From JAWPMV01 sp038527215 (lineage in GTDB: Bacteria; Bacteroidota; Bacteroidia; J057), in assembly GCA_038527215.1 (NCBI GenBank), contig JBCBGC010000059.1, positions 1 to 45,598 of the forward strand: a DNA stretch of 45,598 bases. Direction: 5' to 3'. Positions within the stretch are counted from its first letter, which is position 1. Every line of letters starts with the position of its first letter. The notes beneath the pieces are model-generated. The model was not told the origin of the DNA and ran no database searches. It saw only the letters and a list, made by a program, of their open reading frames with translations. Positions 6,743 to 14,731 of this stretch are shown one piece after another. The translations under genes and the position numbers were made by a program.

Positions 6743-8299
6743 ATGCAGAAAGCGAGCCTGGTTGCTTTGCTTGCTCTTTTCGCCCAGCTTTATTTCAATC
6801 ATCTCTCCGCACAGGATGCAGAGAACCGATGGGCTATTGGTGCAGGGCCTTCCCTCATCAGTTACCGCGCCCATCCCGGTGATCAGATTCAGTATAATCC
6901 CACCTATAACCCGGGTTTTCAGTTTGTCGCCAGCCGTTACCTCGCTGGCGGATTTGATTTCCGTACCCGTATTGGTTTTTCTCCCCGGATTGGATTTCCG
7001 ACCGCAGATGGTGGCGCGCTCATGAACAGTTATGTGGCTGATCTGAGTTACAACCTTGTATTTAAATTTAACAATGGGGTATTCCTCCGGGAGTCCGCCC
7101 GCATCAGCCCGTTTTTCTCTATCGGTATGGGGGGCGCCTACGTTCAGGATCATCCCGATGTTTATGCTCCTTTCGGGGTCGGGATGCAGGTACGGATCAG
7201 TCCCAGAGCTAACCTGCGCCTTCAGACCACACGTAACCTCTCCATTAATAAAGACTATCAGCAACTGGCGCATGCCATTGCTTTTGTGTATAACCTCAAA
7301 GAAAAAGAAATACCGCTGGAAGAAATTCAGCCTGAACCAGAGGAAAAACCTTCCCCGGTTTTGGCCTCCGCCCTCATGCCTGTTGACCGGGATGGAGACG
7401 GAGTGGTCGATCTTCAAGACTTATGTCCAGATGAGCCAGGACTTTCTCGCTTAAACGGATGTCCTGAACCTTCTCCTATTTCTGAAGAAGACGCGGCCGT
7501 GGTAGTTTCTACCGCTACTTCTGAGAACAATGTAAAAACCATTCCTTCAGAACCGCGCCCCATCATTCAGGATCAGCATCGGGAAGATTTTGTCGGACAC
7601 CTGGATGACCTTTTCATGGAGGATGCACCAGCGAACCCTCCGGTCAAGGAGATCAAGCCGAAGCCTGTGCCACCTGCACCAGCGAAAGTGGATTATTTTA
7701 AAAATACTCCGCTGCACATGAAATCATTTACAGATGAACGGTCAACGCAAAGTCAGGCCAATCCAGTGAATACGGTGCCTGCTCAGAAGATTCAAATTGA
7801 TGACCAGCAGGAGGAAGATCCCTATGCCCGCATTGAGAAGAAGTTTTTGACCGCCATAGGCGAAGTGGAGGAGACTACCTCTGCCTCTGTCAAGGAGCGG
7901 GAAGCGGCCCCGGTTGCCCAAGCCAGTACGGTTCTGCCTTGTAGCCCAGCTGATGTAGAAATGCAAACCCCTCCTTCTGTCTTTTTTGAGTCCGCTAGCA
8001 AGGATCTCAATCAGGACATGAAAGAAAAACTGGATAAGATTGCCAATTACATGCAAAATTGCTCCGAGGCTGAGCTGATCTTAAGGGGTCATACCGATGC
8101 CGACGGAGGTGACAAAGAAAATCTGGTTCTCTCCATCATGAGAGCCTATAACGTAAAATATTACCTGGTTTATGAACATGGAATAGATCAGTACAGAATT
8201 TCCTCTACCGGATTTGGTGAGAAAAACCCACTGGGAAACAATGAAACCATCAGTGGGCGAGAAGCCAACCGGAGAGTTGATTTTGAATGGTCGCTGTAG
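6743..8299 (+). CDS. OmpA family outer membrane protein with thrombospondin type-3 repeat
   Basis: A 518-residue protein. A signal peptide (about residues 1-23, ending LSA) precedes an N-terminal beta-barrel-like region (25-195). A calcium-binding thrombospondin type-3 loop DRDGDGVVDLQDLCPDEPG follows near 212, then a long Pro/Glu-rich linker (about 230-400) and a C-terminal OmpA domain. In the OmpA domain, GHTDADGG and GREANRRVDF carry the Asp and Arg expected to hold peptidoglycan diaminopimelate. It likely tethers the outer membrane to the cell wall. The next gene is a shorter paralogue with the same order of parts, pointing to tandem duplication. The linker is longer here than in the paralogue. 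Confidence 0.9.
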   Translation: MQKASLVALLALFAQLYFNHLSAQDAENRWAIGAGPSLISYRAHPGDQIQYNPTYNPGFQFVASRYLAGGFDFRTRIGFSPRIGFPTADGGALMNSYVADLSYNLVFKFNNGVFLRESARISPFFSIGMGGAYVQDHPDVYAPFGVGMQVRISPRANLRLQTTRNLSINKDYQQLAHAIAFVYNLKEKEIPLEEIQPEPEEKPSPVLASALMPVDRDGDGVVDLQDLCPDEPGLSRLNGCPEPSPISEEDAAVVVSTATSENNVKTIPSEPRPIIQDQHREDFVGHLDDLFMEDAPANPPVKEIKPKPVPPAPAKVDYFKNTPLHMKSFTDERSTQSQANPVNTVPAQKIQIDDQQEEDPYARIEKKFLTAIGEVEETTSASVKEREAAPVAQASTVLPCSPADVEMQTPPSVFFESASKDLNQDMKEKLDKIANYMQNCSEAELILRGHTDADGGDKENLVLSIMRAYNVKYYLVYEHGIDQYRISSTGFGEKNPLGNNETISGREANRRVDFEWSL

Positions 8300-8438
8300 C
8301 AGGACAACAATACCATTCCCCCCTTCGTTCTTTACTATATCTGCAAACTATCCATCGTTCTAAGGTTTCGGAGCCATTTGAAGGAAAAAACCCTTCTTCT
8401 GGCCGGGTATTTGTAGTATCCATTGAAAACCTTGACAA

Positions 8439-9707
8439 ATGTCCTCTCGTCTTATCAAAGCCCTCCTTGTTCTCTTTCTGTCAAGCGGCATGCTGACGGT
8501 CTCTGCGCAGACCTCTCAGAATCCGTGGATGGCAGGCCTTTCAGCTTCTTTTCTTGACTATCAAGGCCCGCTTACGGGCGACATCACACAATATCAGACT
8601 TTTCGTCCCGGGATCTCTATGGGTGCCCACGGATACATCAATCAATTGATGAATTTTTCCGTGAACACGACTTTTGTACCTCAAATCTCCTACCCTACTT
8701 CCGAGACGAATTTCATCTCTACGTCCTTGCTGGATGTAAACTCTGTGCTGCAGTTCAAATCCAATGGAACCATCTTCGATGAAGAGGCTTTTTTCGCCCC
8801 TTATATCGCAGCTGGTTTTGGGTTAAATACGGCAAGTAACAATCTTCGTCTGTACATACCTGCTGCCCTCGGATTTCGCTTCCGGATCAGCAACAACTTC
8901 CGACTTCAACTGGAAAGTATGTATAAGCAAGGCTTAGGTACCGATAACTATCAGCACCTGTCTCACTCAGTCGGCTTTGTCTTTGCCTTACCTGCTCCGC
9001 CTCGTCAGGTGGAACCGAGAAAGCCTAAATCACAGGATAAAGTTCGGCCTCCAGTGGCTTCTGCCAATGACCTCGATGGCGATGGAGTTCCCAATGACGA
9101 AGATTTGTGCCCCAACATCAAGGGCTTAGCCATGTATCTGGGATGCCCGGAAGAGCAGCAGTCTGAAGAAGTAGCGGGTGCTACGGCCTTCAATGATCCT
9201 AAACCCAAAGCGAAACCCACTCGCCCTGAGCCGGTAGTAAAGCCCGCTCCGGTTAAAGTCGAGCCGGTTCCTGCCGATCCAGAACCAGAAGAAAGAATTA
9301 CCTATAGCCAGCCCACCGCACAAGAAATCAACTTTGTGGAGAACCTGGCCGTGAATAATGTATATTTTCAGTATGCCAGTGATGAGTTCGAGAACGAAAG
9401 CTTTGGCACCCTGGACCAATTGGCTGAGATTCTCAAGTCTCACCCTAATTACAAACTTAAGGTCATGGGGCATACCGACAATACCGGTCCAAACAAGGAT
9501 AACATCGTATTGTCTATCAAGCGGGCCTATCGAGTGAAATACTACCTGGTGTACGAAAAAGGCATCAAAATGAACCGCATCATCTCTGAAGGATATAGCA
9601 GTTCTGCTCCCGTCAATGACAATGGTACAGAAGCAGGGCGGGCCAGAAACCGTCGGGTAGAATTCAAACTGATTAAAGTGGATTCCATCGGCTTCCAAAA
9701 CGAGTAG
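8439..9707 (+). CDS. OmpA family outer membrane protein, second tandem copy
   Basis: A 422-residue paralogue of the preceding gene. It has a signal peptide to about residue 24 (VSAQ), a barrel-like region to about 185, and a thrombospondin type-3 loop DLDGDGVPNDEDLCPNIKG. A short Pro/Lys linker and a C-terminal OmpA domain (about 300-415) follow, with GHTDNTG and GRARNRRVEF as peptidoglycan contacts. Shared phrases such as RAYxVKYYLVYExGI in both OmpA domains support common origin. The 139-bp gap before it has no terminator and no convincing promoter, so cotranscription with the first copy is possible. The transcript stops at the hairpin at 9729. Confidence 0.9.
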   Translation: MSSRLIKALLVLFLSSGMLTVSAQTSQNPWMAGLSASFLDYQGPLTGDITQYQTFRPGISMGAHGYINQLMNFSVNTTFVPQISYPTSETNFISTSLLDVNSVLQFKSNGTIFDEEAFFAPYIAAGFGLNTASNNLRLYIPAALGFRFRISNNFRLQLESMYKQGLGTDNYQHLSHSVGFVFALPAPPRQVEPRKPKSQDKVRPPVASANDLDGDGVPNDEDLCPNIKGLAMYLGCPEEQQSEEVAGATAFNDPKPKAKPTRPEPVVKPAPVKVEPVPADPEPEERITYSQPTAQEINFVENLAVNNVYFQYASDEFENESFGTLDQLAEILKSHPNYKLKVMGHTDNTGPNKDNIVLSIKRAYRVKYYLVYEKGIKMNRIISEGYSSSAPVNDNGTEAGRARNRRVEFKLIKVDSIGFQNE

Positions 9708-9721
9708 CGGTCATGTAAAAT

Positions 9722-9756
9722 AAAAAAAGGGAACCTTCAGGGGTTCCCTTTTTTTT
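9722..9756. terminator. Bidirectional intrinsic terminator
   Basis: GGGAACC (9729-9735) pairs with GGTTCCC (9742-9748) around a TTCAGG loop. It is flanked by seven A before and eight T after, which also pair. It sits between the converging ompA-like and TRAP-type binding protein genes and touches the latter's stop codon. Confidence 0.88.
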
Positions 9757-10891
9757 ATGCGCCTTTCTTCTGAAGGGCATCGAAGAATATCCTTTCCGTA
9801 TAGCCAGCCCATGACATAGCTTTGCCCTGGAAACTTTTGTAGGCTTCATAGGCCTTTCTGCTCAGGGGATCATCTTCTGCCATTTCATTCAATACTTCTT
9901 CTGTATAATTTCTCAGGCTTTCGAGCACGTCCTCAGGGAAGGACCTAAGCTCGACATCGCCTTCTTCCAGGATCTTGCTCAGGTGAGCGGCGTTTTGAGC
10001 CTCAAACTCACAGAGGGTCCACTGATTCAACTTATGGGCAGCAGCTTCTATGATAGCTTTTAAGTCACTAGAAAGTTCGTTGTAGGCGTATTGGTTGACA
10101 AAAACCTCCAGATTGGTGCCGGGTTCATGCCATCCGGGATAATAGTAATAGCGGGCAATCTTGTGAAAGCCCATGATGTAGTCGTGGTAGGGACCAATCC
10201 ACTCTGTGGCGTCAATGACGCCTCGTTCCAGGTTGGTGTAAATTTCCTGGCCGGGCACATTGACCGCCGTACCGCCTGCCCGGGTAAGCACTTTCCCACC
10301 CAGGCCGGGGATTCGCATTTTCAGGCCTTTGATATCTGCCAGGCTGTTAATTTCTTTATTGAACCAGCCGCCCATTTGCAAGCCGGTATTTCCCGCTGGG
10401 AAGGGAATCACTTCAAAGGGCTCATATACTTCTTTCCAGAGCTCATAGCCACCGCCGGAAATGATCCAGGCATTCATTTGTTGGGCGTTCATGCCAAAGG
10501 GGACCGTGGCGAAGAACTGAGCTGCAGCTACTTTTCCGGCCCAGTAGTAAGGCGCGCCCCCGCCGATTTGGGCATTCCCATTGCTGACATTTTCAAAGGC
10601 TTCAAAGGCAGGGACCAGTTCTCCTCCGCCATAGACCTTAATGTCCAGTCTTCCATCAGACATTTCTCTTACCCAATCCGCAAATAACTTGCAGCCGATG
10701 CCCAGGATAGGAAGGTTGGGGCCCCAGGTAGTAACCATGGTCCATTCCAGCTTCTTTTGGGTAATGATATTCGGACTGCTTCCCTGTTCACCCTGGACAG
10801 CTTCCTGGCTGCATCCAGCCCCGATCAGGCTGGCTCCGGCTAATCCAGCTGCTCCTTTGGTCAGGAATGACTTGCGGCTAATCTTTTTCAT
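9755..10891 (-). CDS. TRAP transporter solute-binding protein, TakP-like (orphan)
   Basis: A 378-residue periplasmic binding protein of the DctP family. The N-terminus MKKISRKSFLTKG is Tat-like with RK instead of RR, and a lipobox GAGC places the lipid-anchored Cys at 27. The middle part GLKMRIPGLGGKVL followed by GVIDATEWIGPYHDY and YYYYPGWHEPG resembles the alpha-keto acid/lactate branch (TakP-like), where Arg binds the carboxylate and Trp/Tyr line the site. The ligand is therefore probably a 2-oxo or hydroxy acid, by inference. No DctQ or DctM membrane subunit is adjacent. The longer frame to 10951 adds 20 residues before the signal peptide and is not used. Confidence 0.87.
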   Translation of the reverse strand: MKKISRKSFLTKGAAGLAGASLIGAGCSQEAVQGEQGSSPNIITQKKLEWTMVTTWGPNLPILGIGCKLFADWVREMSDGRLDIKVYGGGELVPAFEAFENVSNGNAQIGGGAPYYWAGKVAAAQFFATVPFGMNAQQMNAWIISGGGYELWKEVYEPFEVIPFPAGNTGLQMGGWFNKEINSLADIKGLKMRIPGLGGKVLTRAGGTAVNVPGQEIYTNLERGVIDATEWIGPYHDYIMGFHKIARYYYYPGWHEPGTNLEVFVNQYAYNELSSDLKAIIEAAAHKLNQWTLCEFEAQNAAHLSKILEEGDVELRSFPEDVLESLRNYTEEVLNEMAEDDPLSRKAYEAYKSFQGKAMSWAGYTERIFFDALQKKGA

Positions 10892-10920
10892 AAGTTTGTA
10901 GTAGTCTTCTAATAGAAGAA

Positions 10921-10951
10921 GAAATATATAAATCTTTAGCCCATTACTCAA
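10921..10951 (-). promoter_or_regulatory. Candidate promoter of the TRAP binding protein gene
   Basis: On the minus strand, TTG (10951-10949) and TATATTTC (10928-10921) are 20 bp apart. They match TTG-N17-23-TAnnTTTG with one mismatch and place transcription start about 25 bp before the ATG at 10891. Confidence 0.4.
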
Positions 10952-11015
10952 CCGTCTGGCTTGGATTGGCTTGATTCCCCTGCTACCTTGAAAGGAGCAG
11001 CCTGAAAAAAGAAGT

Positions 11016-12188
11016 ATGGATCACATTTCCTTTAGTAACGAAGAGTTGGCCCGCTACAGTCGGCATATTCTTATCCCGGAGTTTCAATTAGCGGCTCAAA
11101 AATGCTTGAAAGCAGCCTCGGTATTGGTCATCGGGAGCGGAGGATTGGGCAGTCCTATGTTGCAATATCTGGCTGCAGCTGGGGTGGGCAAAATTGGCAT
11201 TGTGGATTTTGATCGGGTAGAAGATAGCAACCTGCAACGGCAGGTACTTTTTGGCACCTCTTCCATTGGTGAGCTTAAGGCAGAGGAGGCGAGAAAACGC
11301 CTGCTTGATCTCAATCCGTTTATAGAAGTTGCCGCGATAAATGAAATGCTCACCAGTGAAAACGCCATGCGTTTATTGGCTGACTACGATGTGGTGGCTG
11401 ATGGAAGCGATAACTTTCCTACCCGATACCTGGTCAATGATGCCTGCGTTTTGCTGGATAAACCTTATGTATATGCCTCCATTTTTCAATTTGAAGGGCA
11501 AGTATCCGTATTTAATTACCGCAATCAGGCAGGCGAAACCGGCCCGAATTACCGGGACCTCTTCCCTACCCCTCCTCCTCCCGGCATGGTGCCCAGCTGT
11601 GCTGAAGGCGGCGTCCTGGGCGTTTTGCCGGGCATCATTGGTTCCGTGCAGGCCCTGGAGGTAATCAAGGTAATCACGGGTGTAGGAGAACCCCTCTCCG
11701 GGAGACTTTTTCTCTTCGATGCGCTTCAATTTTTCAGCCGGGTCCTCAGCATCCCCAAAGACCCTGATAATCCAATAAATGGAATATCTCCCACACAAAC
11801 TGGATTAATCGATTACGAACAGTTTTGTGGGGTGCCTACTGACAAGGATTTGGAGGAACAAGCCGCAGATGTGAAAGAAATTGACGTCCTGGAATTAGTA
11901 AAATGGCAAAAAGAAGGAAAATTTTTTCAATTAATTGATGTGAGGGAACCTTATGAGTATGAGATCGTAAACATCGGGGGTGAGCTCATTCCACAAGCGT
12001 TAAAGGCCGAAATGGTGGAGAAAATAGCCCGGGATATCCCGGTAGTTTTTCACTGCAGGTCTGGTAAACGCAGCGCGAATGTTGTCAGGGCGCTTGAATC
12101 AGAACAGGGTTTTAAGCATCTTTACAACCTCAAAGGTGGAATACTCGCGTATATCGAGGAGATAGACTCCTCACTACCAAAATATTAG
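11016..12188 (+). CDS. E1-like adenylyltransferase fused to rhodanese (MoeB/ThiF-HesA type)
   Basis: A 390-residue two-domain protein. Residues 1-270 form an E1-like adenylating domain with the nucleotide loop GSGGLGS (40-46), VDFDRVEDSNLQRQ, DGSDNFPTRYLVND, and the cross-over Cys195 in VPSCAEGGVLG. Residues 290-385 form a rhodanese domain with active Cys347 in HCRSGKRS. Such proteins activate the C-terminal Gly-Gly of a sulfur carrier (MoaD/ThiS/CysO-like) and pass sulfur to it. Both zinc CxxC pairs of MoeB are missing: the positions read NYRD (178-181) and NPIN (252-255). The carrier protein is not in this window, so the pathway is unresolved. The cysH-like gene starts 5 bp after its stop, so sulfur assimilation is the likely setting. 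Confidence 0.88.
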   Translation: MDHISFSNEELARYSRHILIPEFQLAAQKCLKAASVLVIGSGGLGSPMLQYLAAAGVGKIGIVDFDRVEDSNLQRQVLFGTSSIGELKAEEARKRLLDLNPFIEVAAINEMLTSENAMRLLADYDVVADGSDNFPTRYLVNDACVLLDKPYVYASIFQFEGQVSVFNYRNQAGETGPNYRDLFPTPPPPGMVPSCAEGGVLGVLPGIIGSVQALEVIKVITGVGEPLSGRLFLFDALQFFSRVLSIPKDPDNPINGISPTQTGLIDYEQFCGVPTDKDLEEQAADVKEIDVLELVKWQKEGKFFQLIDVREPYEYEIVNIGGELIPQALKAEMVEKIARDIPVVFHCRSGKRSANVVRALESEQGFKHLYNLKGGILAYIEEIDSSLPKY

Positions 12189-12193
12189 TAAGC

Positions 12194-12859
12194 ATGAAGC
12201 CTACTCTTGACCTTCAACAGTTGTCTCAGCAGTATGAACAACTGGATCACAAAGCGAGACTTCGGCAAATATTTCGCGACTTCGATCGAGTACTGATTAC
12301 CTCCTCTTTTGGCACCACCAGTACCATTCTCCTGCACCATCTCTCTCAGGTTCAGCCGCACCATCCGGTTCACTTCATTGATACTAAGTATCTCTTTGGA
12401 GAAACCCATGATTATAAGCAAGCCCTGATAGATCGTTGGAATCTCAATGTGGTTACCATTGAACCGACCTTTAATTCCCATGACTTTACCAAGCGGGATT
12501 ATACCTGGACCTACGCAGCTGATGACTGTTGCGATATGAACAAAGTCCAGCCTTTAAACCGGCTCAAAGACAGTCATGATGTGTGGATTTCGGGTATGAT
12601 GGGCGGAACTAATGAGCATCGCGAAAACATGCCCATTTTCCGGGAAGGCAAAGACATCCTGCGCTTTTATCCATTTATCGATATGACCGAGGAAGAAGCG
12701 TCCTGGTACCAACTGATCTACGACCTGCCTGCCCATCCGCTGGCAGAAGAAGGATATGGCTCAGTAGGCTGTACGCATTGTACAGTAAAGGGAAAAGGCC
12801 GAGAAGGCCGCTGGGCTGGTTCTGGCAAAACAGAATGCGGGCTCCACGTATCCAAGTAA
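12194..12859 (+). CDS. cysH: Phosphoadenylyl/adenylyl-sulfate reductase, Fe-S (APS reductase) type
   Basis: A 221-residue PAPS-reductase-family enzyme that reduces activated sulfate to sulfite with thioredoxin. The nucleotide loop is TSSFGTTSTILLHH. The C-terminal redox Cys215 lies in KTECGLH, preceded by GREGRWAG. Cys112-Cys113 and Cys193-x-x-Cys196 supply the four ligands of a [4Fe-4S] cluster, the hallmark of reductases that use APS rather than PAPS; this assignment follows family knowledge. No sulfate adenylyltransferase (cysDN) or sulfite reductase gene is present nearby. It forms a two-gene unit with the E1-like/rhodanese gene and ends in a strong terminator. Confidence 0.9.
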   Translation: MKPTLDLQQLSQQYEQLDHKARLRQIFRDFDRVLITSSFGTTSTILLHHLSQVQPHHPVHFIDTKYLFGETHDYKQALIDRWNLNVVTIEPTFNSHDFTKRDYTWTYAADDCCDMNKVQPLNRLKDSHDVWISGMMGGTNEHRENMPIFREGKDILRFYPFIDMTEEEASWYQLIYDLPAHPLAEEGYGSVGCTHCTVKGKGREGRWAGSGKTECGLHVSK

Positions 12860-12879
12860 GAATTTCATCAGAAAATATC

Positions 12880-12911
12880 AGGCTGGTTGGGCAACTGACC
12901 AGCCTTTTTTA
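12880..12911 (+). terminator. Intrinsic terminator after cysH
   Basis: AGGCTGGT (12880-12887) pairs with ACCAGCCT (12898-12905) around a 10-nt loop, followed by a T-run to 12910. The converging YihY gene's stop lies at the very end of this structure. Confidence 0.85.
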
Positions 12912-13919
12912 TTCCTCAAATATTTCCAGGGGAATGTCCATCTCCTCTTCGATCTCCTCTTCTCTCTCTTTTAATCGCCGCTTTTCTTCCGAAGCAATGT
13001 CAATCGCTGAGTTTAGCTCAAACCCGATCAACATCACGATCGAGAGGTAGTAAAACCATACCATGATCACAATGATAGCAGTCAAACTGCCATACAATTG
13101 GTCATAATTGGTGAAGTTGACAAAGAAGCTGCGCAGCCCTACCAGGGCAGCCAACATGAGAATGACCACCAGAATAGCCCCTGGAGATATAAATTTCCAG
13201 CGTTGTTCAGTAGCCGGGGCCAGGAAGAAGAGGACCGAAATACAGCAAAACAGCATCACCACCGTGATCAGCAATTCGAAGCCACCAGAAATGAACTGTG
13301 CGGTCCCCACACTGATCACTTCCAGGTCTCCACTCAGGTAAAACATGAGGTAAGCGACTCCCAATCGCAAGGCTACCCCCACTATAATAATACTGCCCAG
13401 GACCATGAAAATGACCAGGGCCATGCCATACAGCTCCCAGACTTTGCGGCGCTTAAATAGCTTCTTATTTTGTTTAGAAAAGGCCTTCATCATAGCCACA
13501 ATCCCGCGCAAAGCGCCCCATAAAGCGAGCAGCACCAGAAAGGCAACCACCAGGGGGTTGGGGGTGTCGGGGAAATAGGAAGAAAAAAGGGATTTGGCAG
13601 CTTCTTCCAGTTCTGCACTGCCCAGGCCCCCTTCCGGGAAAAATTGGACAATGAACTTCAATACTGCTTCCTGCAAGCCTTCAAACGGAAGTTGACGCAG
13701 GACCATGACGGCTACCAGCAAAGTAGGAAAGAGGGAGAAGAAAAACTGGAAGGCCATGGCCGAAGCCATGAGGGTGAATTTCGGATGGCTCAGGGCCAGG
13801 AAGAAAAACCGCAGTACATCATACAGCCCTACCCCCTGGAACCCAGGAAGTTTGATCCGCCTTAAAATAAGGAGGAAACGCTGTATTGTACGCCTGTTTC
13901 TCTGGCGGAAGTTCTTCAT
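12909..13919 (-). CDS. YihY/virulence factor BrkB family membrane protein
   Basis: A 336-residue inner-membrane protein with about six transmembrane segments. Landmarks of the family are SHPKFTLMASAMAFQFFFSL in the first helix, LWGALRGIVAMMKAFSK in the middle and YDQLYGSLTAIIVIMVWFYY near the end, then GFELNSAI. The basic N-terminus (about 25 residues, many Arg) and acidic C-terminal tail (EREEEIEEEMD) are cytoplasmic. The family was once called RNase BN by mistake; its role is unknown, with proposals of transport. It is last in a minus-strand run of four genes, 25 bp after the YbgC gene. Confidence 0.9.
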   Translation of the reverse strand: MKNFRQRNRRTIQRFLLILRRIKLPGFQGVGLYDVLRFFFLALSHPKFTLMASAMAFQFFFSLFPTLLVAVMVLRQLPFEGLQEAVLKFIVQFFPEGGLGSAELEEAAKSLFSSYFPDTPNPLVVAFLVLLALWGALRGIVAMMKAFSKQNKKLFKRRKVWELYGMALVIFMVLGSIIIVGVALRLGVAYLMFYLSGDLEVISVGTAQFISGGFELLITVVMLFCCISVLFFLAPATEQRWKFISPGAILVVILMLAALVGLRSFFVNFTNYDQLYGSLTAIIVIMVWFYYLSIVMLIGFELNSAIDIASEEKRRLKEREEEIEEEMDIPLEIFEE

Positions 13920-13944
13920 AAGGAATACCGCACACTAGGTCACC

Positions 13945-14361
13945 TTAATCTTGGGCTGGCCAGTGGCCCTCTACGGCAGAAAGCACAAAAGCCGGCACCC
14001 GAATGGGGCGTTGCCGCTCGGCATCAAAAAATGCCAGGCGAACTTCGCCGGTAACCAGCAATTCATCCTGCTGATTATAAATTTCATATTGGGTCAGAAA
14101 ACTGCTTCGAGGAAGCTCTGGGACTATGGTTTTTATCTTGAGCAACTCGTCATATAAAGCAGGCTTCCGATACTTGATGGTGAGGTCGGCTACCGGCATC
14201 AAAATTCCGGCTGATTCTACTTCTCGGTACGTAAATCCCAGGGATCGTATGAGTTCTACCCTACCGACCTCAAAATACTCTGCATACTTACCATAATATA
14301 CGTAACCCATCTGATCGGTTTCACCATAGCGGACCCTCAGCTGAGTGGTATGCGAGATCAT
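13945..14361 (-). CDS. Acyl-CoA thioesterase, YbgC/4HBT hot-dog family
   Basis: A 138-residue hot-dog protein. The signature RVRYGETDQMGYVYYGKYAEYFEVGR carries the catalytic Asp of the YbgC/4-hydroxybenzoyl-CoA thioesterase group (Asp16 approximately). It hydrolyses acyl-CoA or acyl-ACP in the cytosol; chain length is not predictable from sequence. Its ATG overlaps the stop of the rhodanese gene by 4 bp, indicating coupled translation. In E. coli the YbgC gene belongs to the tol-pal cluster, which is not the case here. Confidence 0.9.
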   Translation of the reverse strand: MISHTTQLRVRYGETDQMGYVYYGKYAEYFEVGRVELIRSLGFTYREVESAGILMPVADLTIKYRKPALYDELLKIKTIVPELPRSSFLTQYEIYNQQDELLVTGEVRLAFFDAERQRPIRVPAFVLSAVEGHWPAQD

Positions 14362-14678
14362 TGGACGTCAAAAGTAGAATCAATGGCATCCCGCCAGGCC
14401 AACATGCCTCCAGTCAGGTTGCGCACCCCGGTGAATCCCGATTGCTTCATGAAAGCCGTAGCCCTGCCACTGCGTCCCCCAGAACGGCAAATCAAGACTA
14501 CCTCCTGCCCTTTTAGCTCTTCAAGTTGAGGCAGCTCCCCTGGCAAGTTGCCCAGAGAAATTTTCCGAACCCCATCGAGGTGTTGCTGATCCCATTCGTG
14601 CTGCTCCCGAACGTCAATCATCACAGGTGCAGTTCCTGCGTCAATTCTTTCTTTGAGTTCTTGTACTGTAATGTCCAT
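14358..14678 (-). CDS. Single-domain rhodanese-like protein
   Basis: A 106-residue single rhodanese fold. DVREQHEWDQQHLDG opens the domain, the active-site loop CRSGGRS has Cys64, and GGMLAWRD closes it. It would move sulfane sulfur from thiosulfate or a persulfide donor to an unknown acceptor. There is no signal peptide, so it is cytosolic. It overlaps the thioesterase gene by 4 bp and begins 53 bp after ychF ends, with a weak hairpin between them. Its domain resembles the C-terminal rhodanese half of the E1-like protein at 11016, but here it stands alone. Confidence 0.9.
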   Translation of the reverse strand: MDITVQELKERIDAGTAPVMIDVREQHEWDQQHLDGVRKISLGNLPGELPQLEELKGQEVVLICRSGGRSGRATAFMKQSGFTGVRNLTGGMLAWRDAIDSTFDVQ

Positions 14679-14694
14679 AAGAATTTCTGTGTAG

Positions 14695-14724
14695 AAAATA
14701 AGCCTCCCCTACCCGCTCGGAGGC
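14695..14724 (-). terminator. Weak terminator or attenuator after ychF
   Basis: On the minus strand GCCTCC/GGAGGC (14724-14719 with 14707-14702) forms a 6-bp GC stem with an 11-nt loop, followed by TTATTTTC. It lies between ychF and the rhodanese gene and may only partly stop transcription. Confidence 0.45.
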
Positions 14725-14731
14725 ATGGATA

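Noticed and set aside
6734..7417. 227-codon minus-strand frame opposite the first ompA-like gene
   Set aside because: Length alone is not support; the plus strand encodes a signal peptide and barrel strands here.
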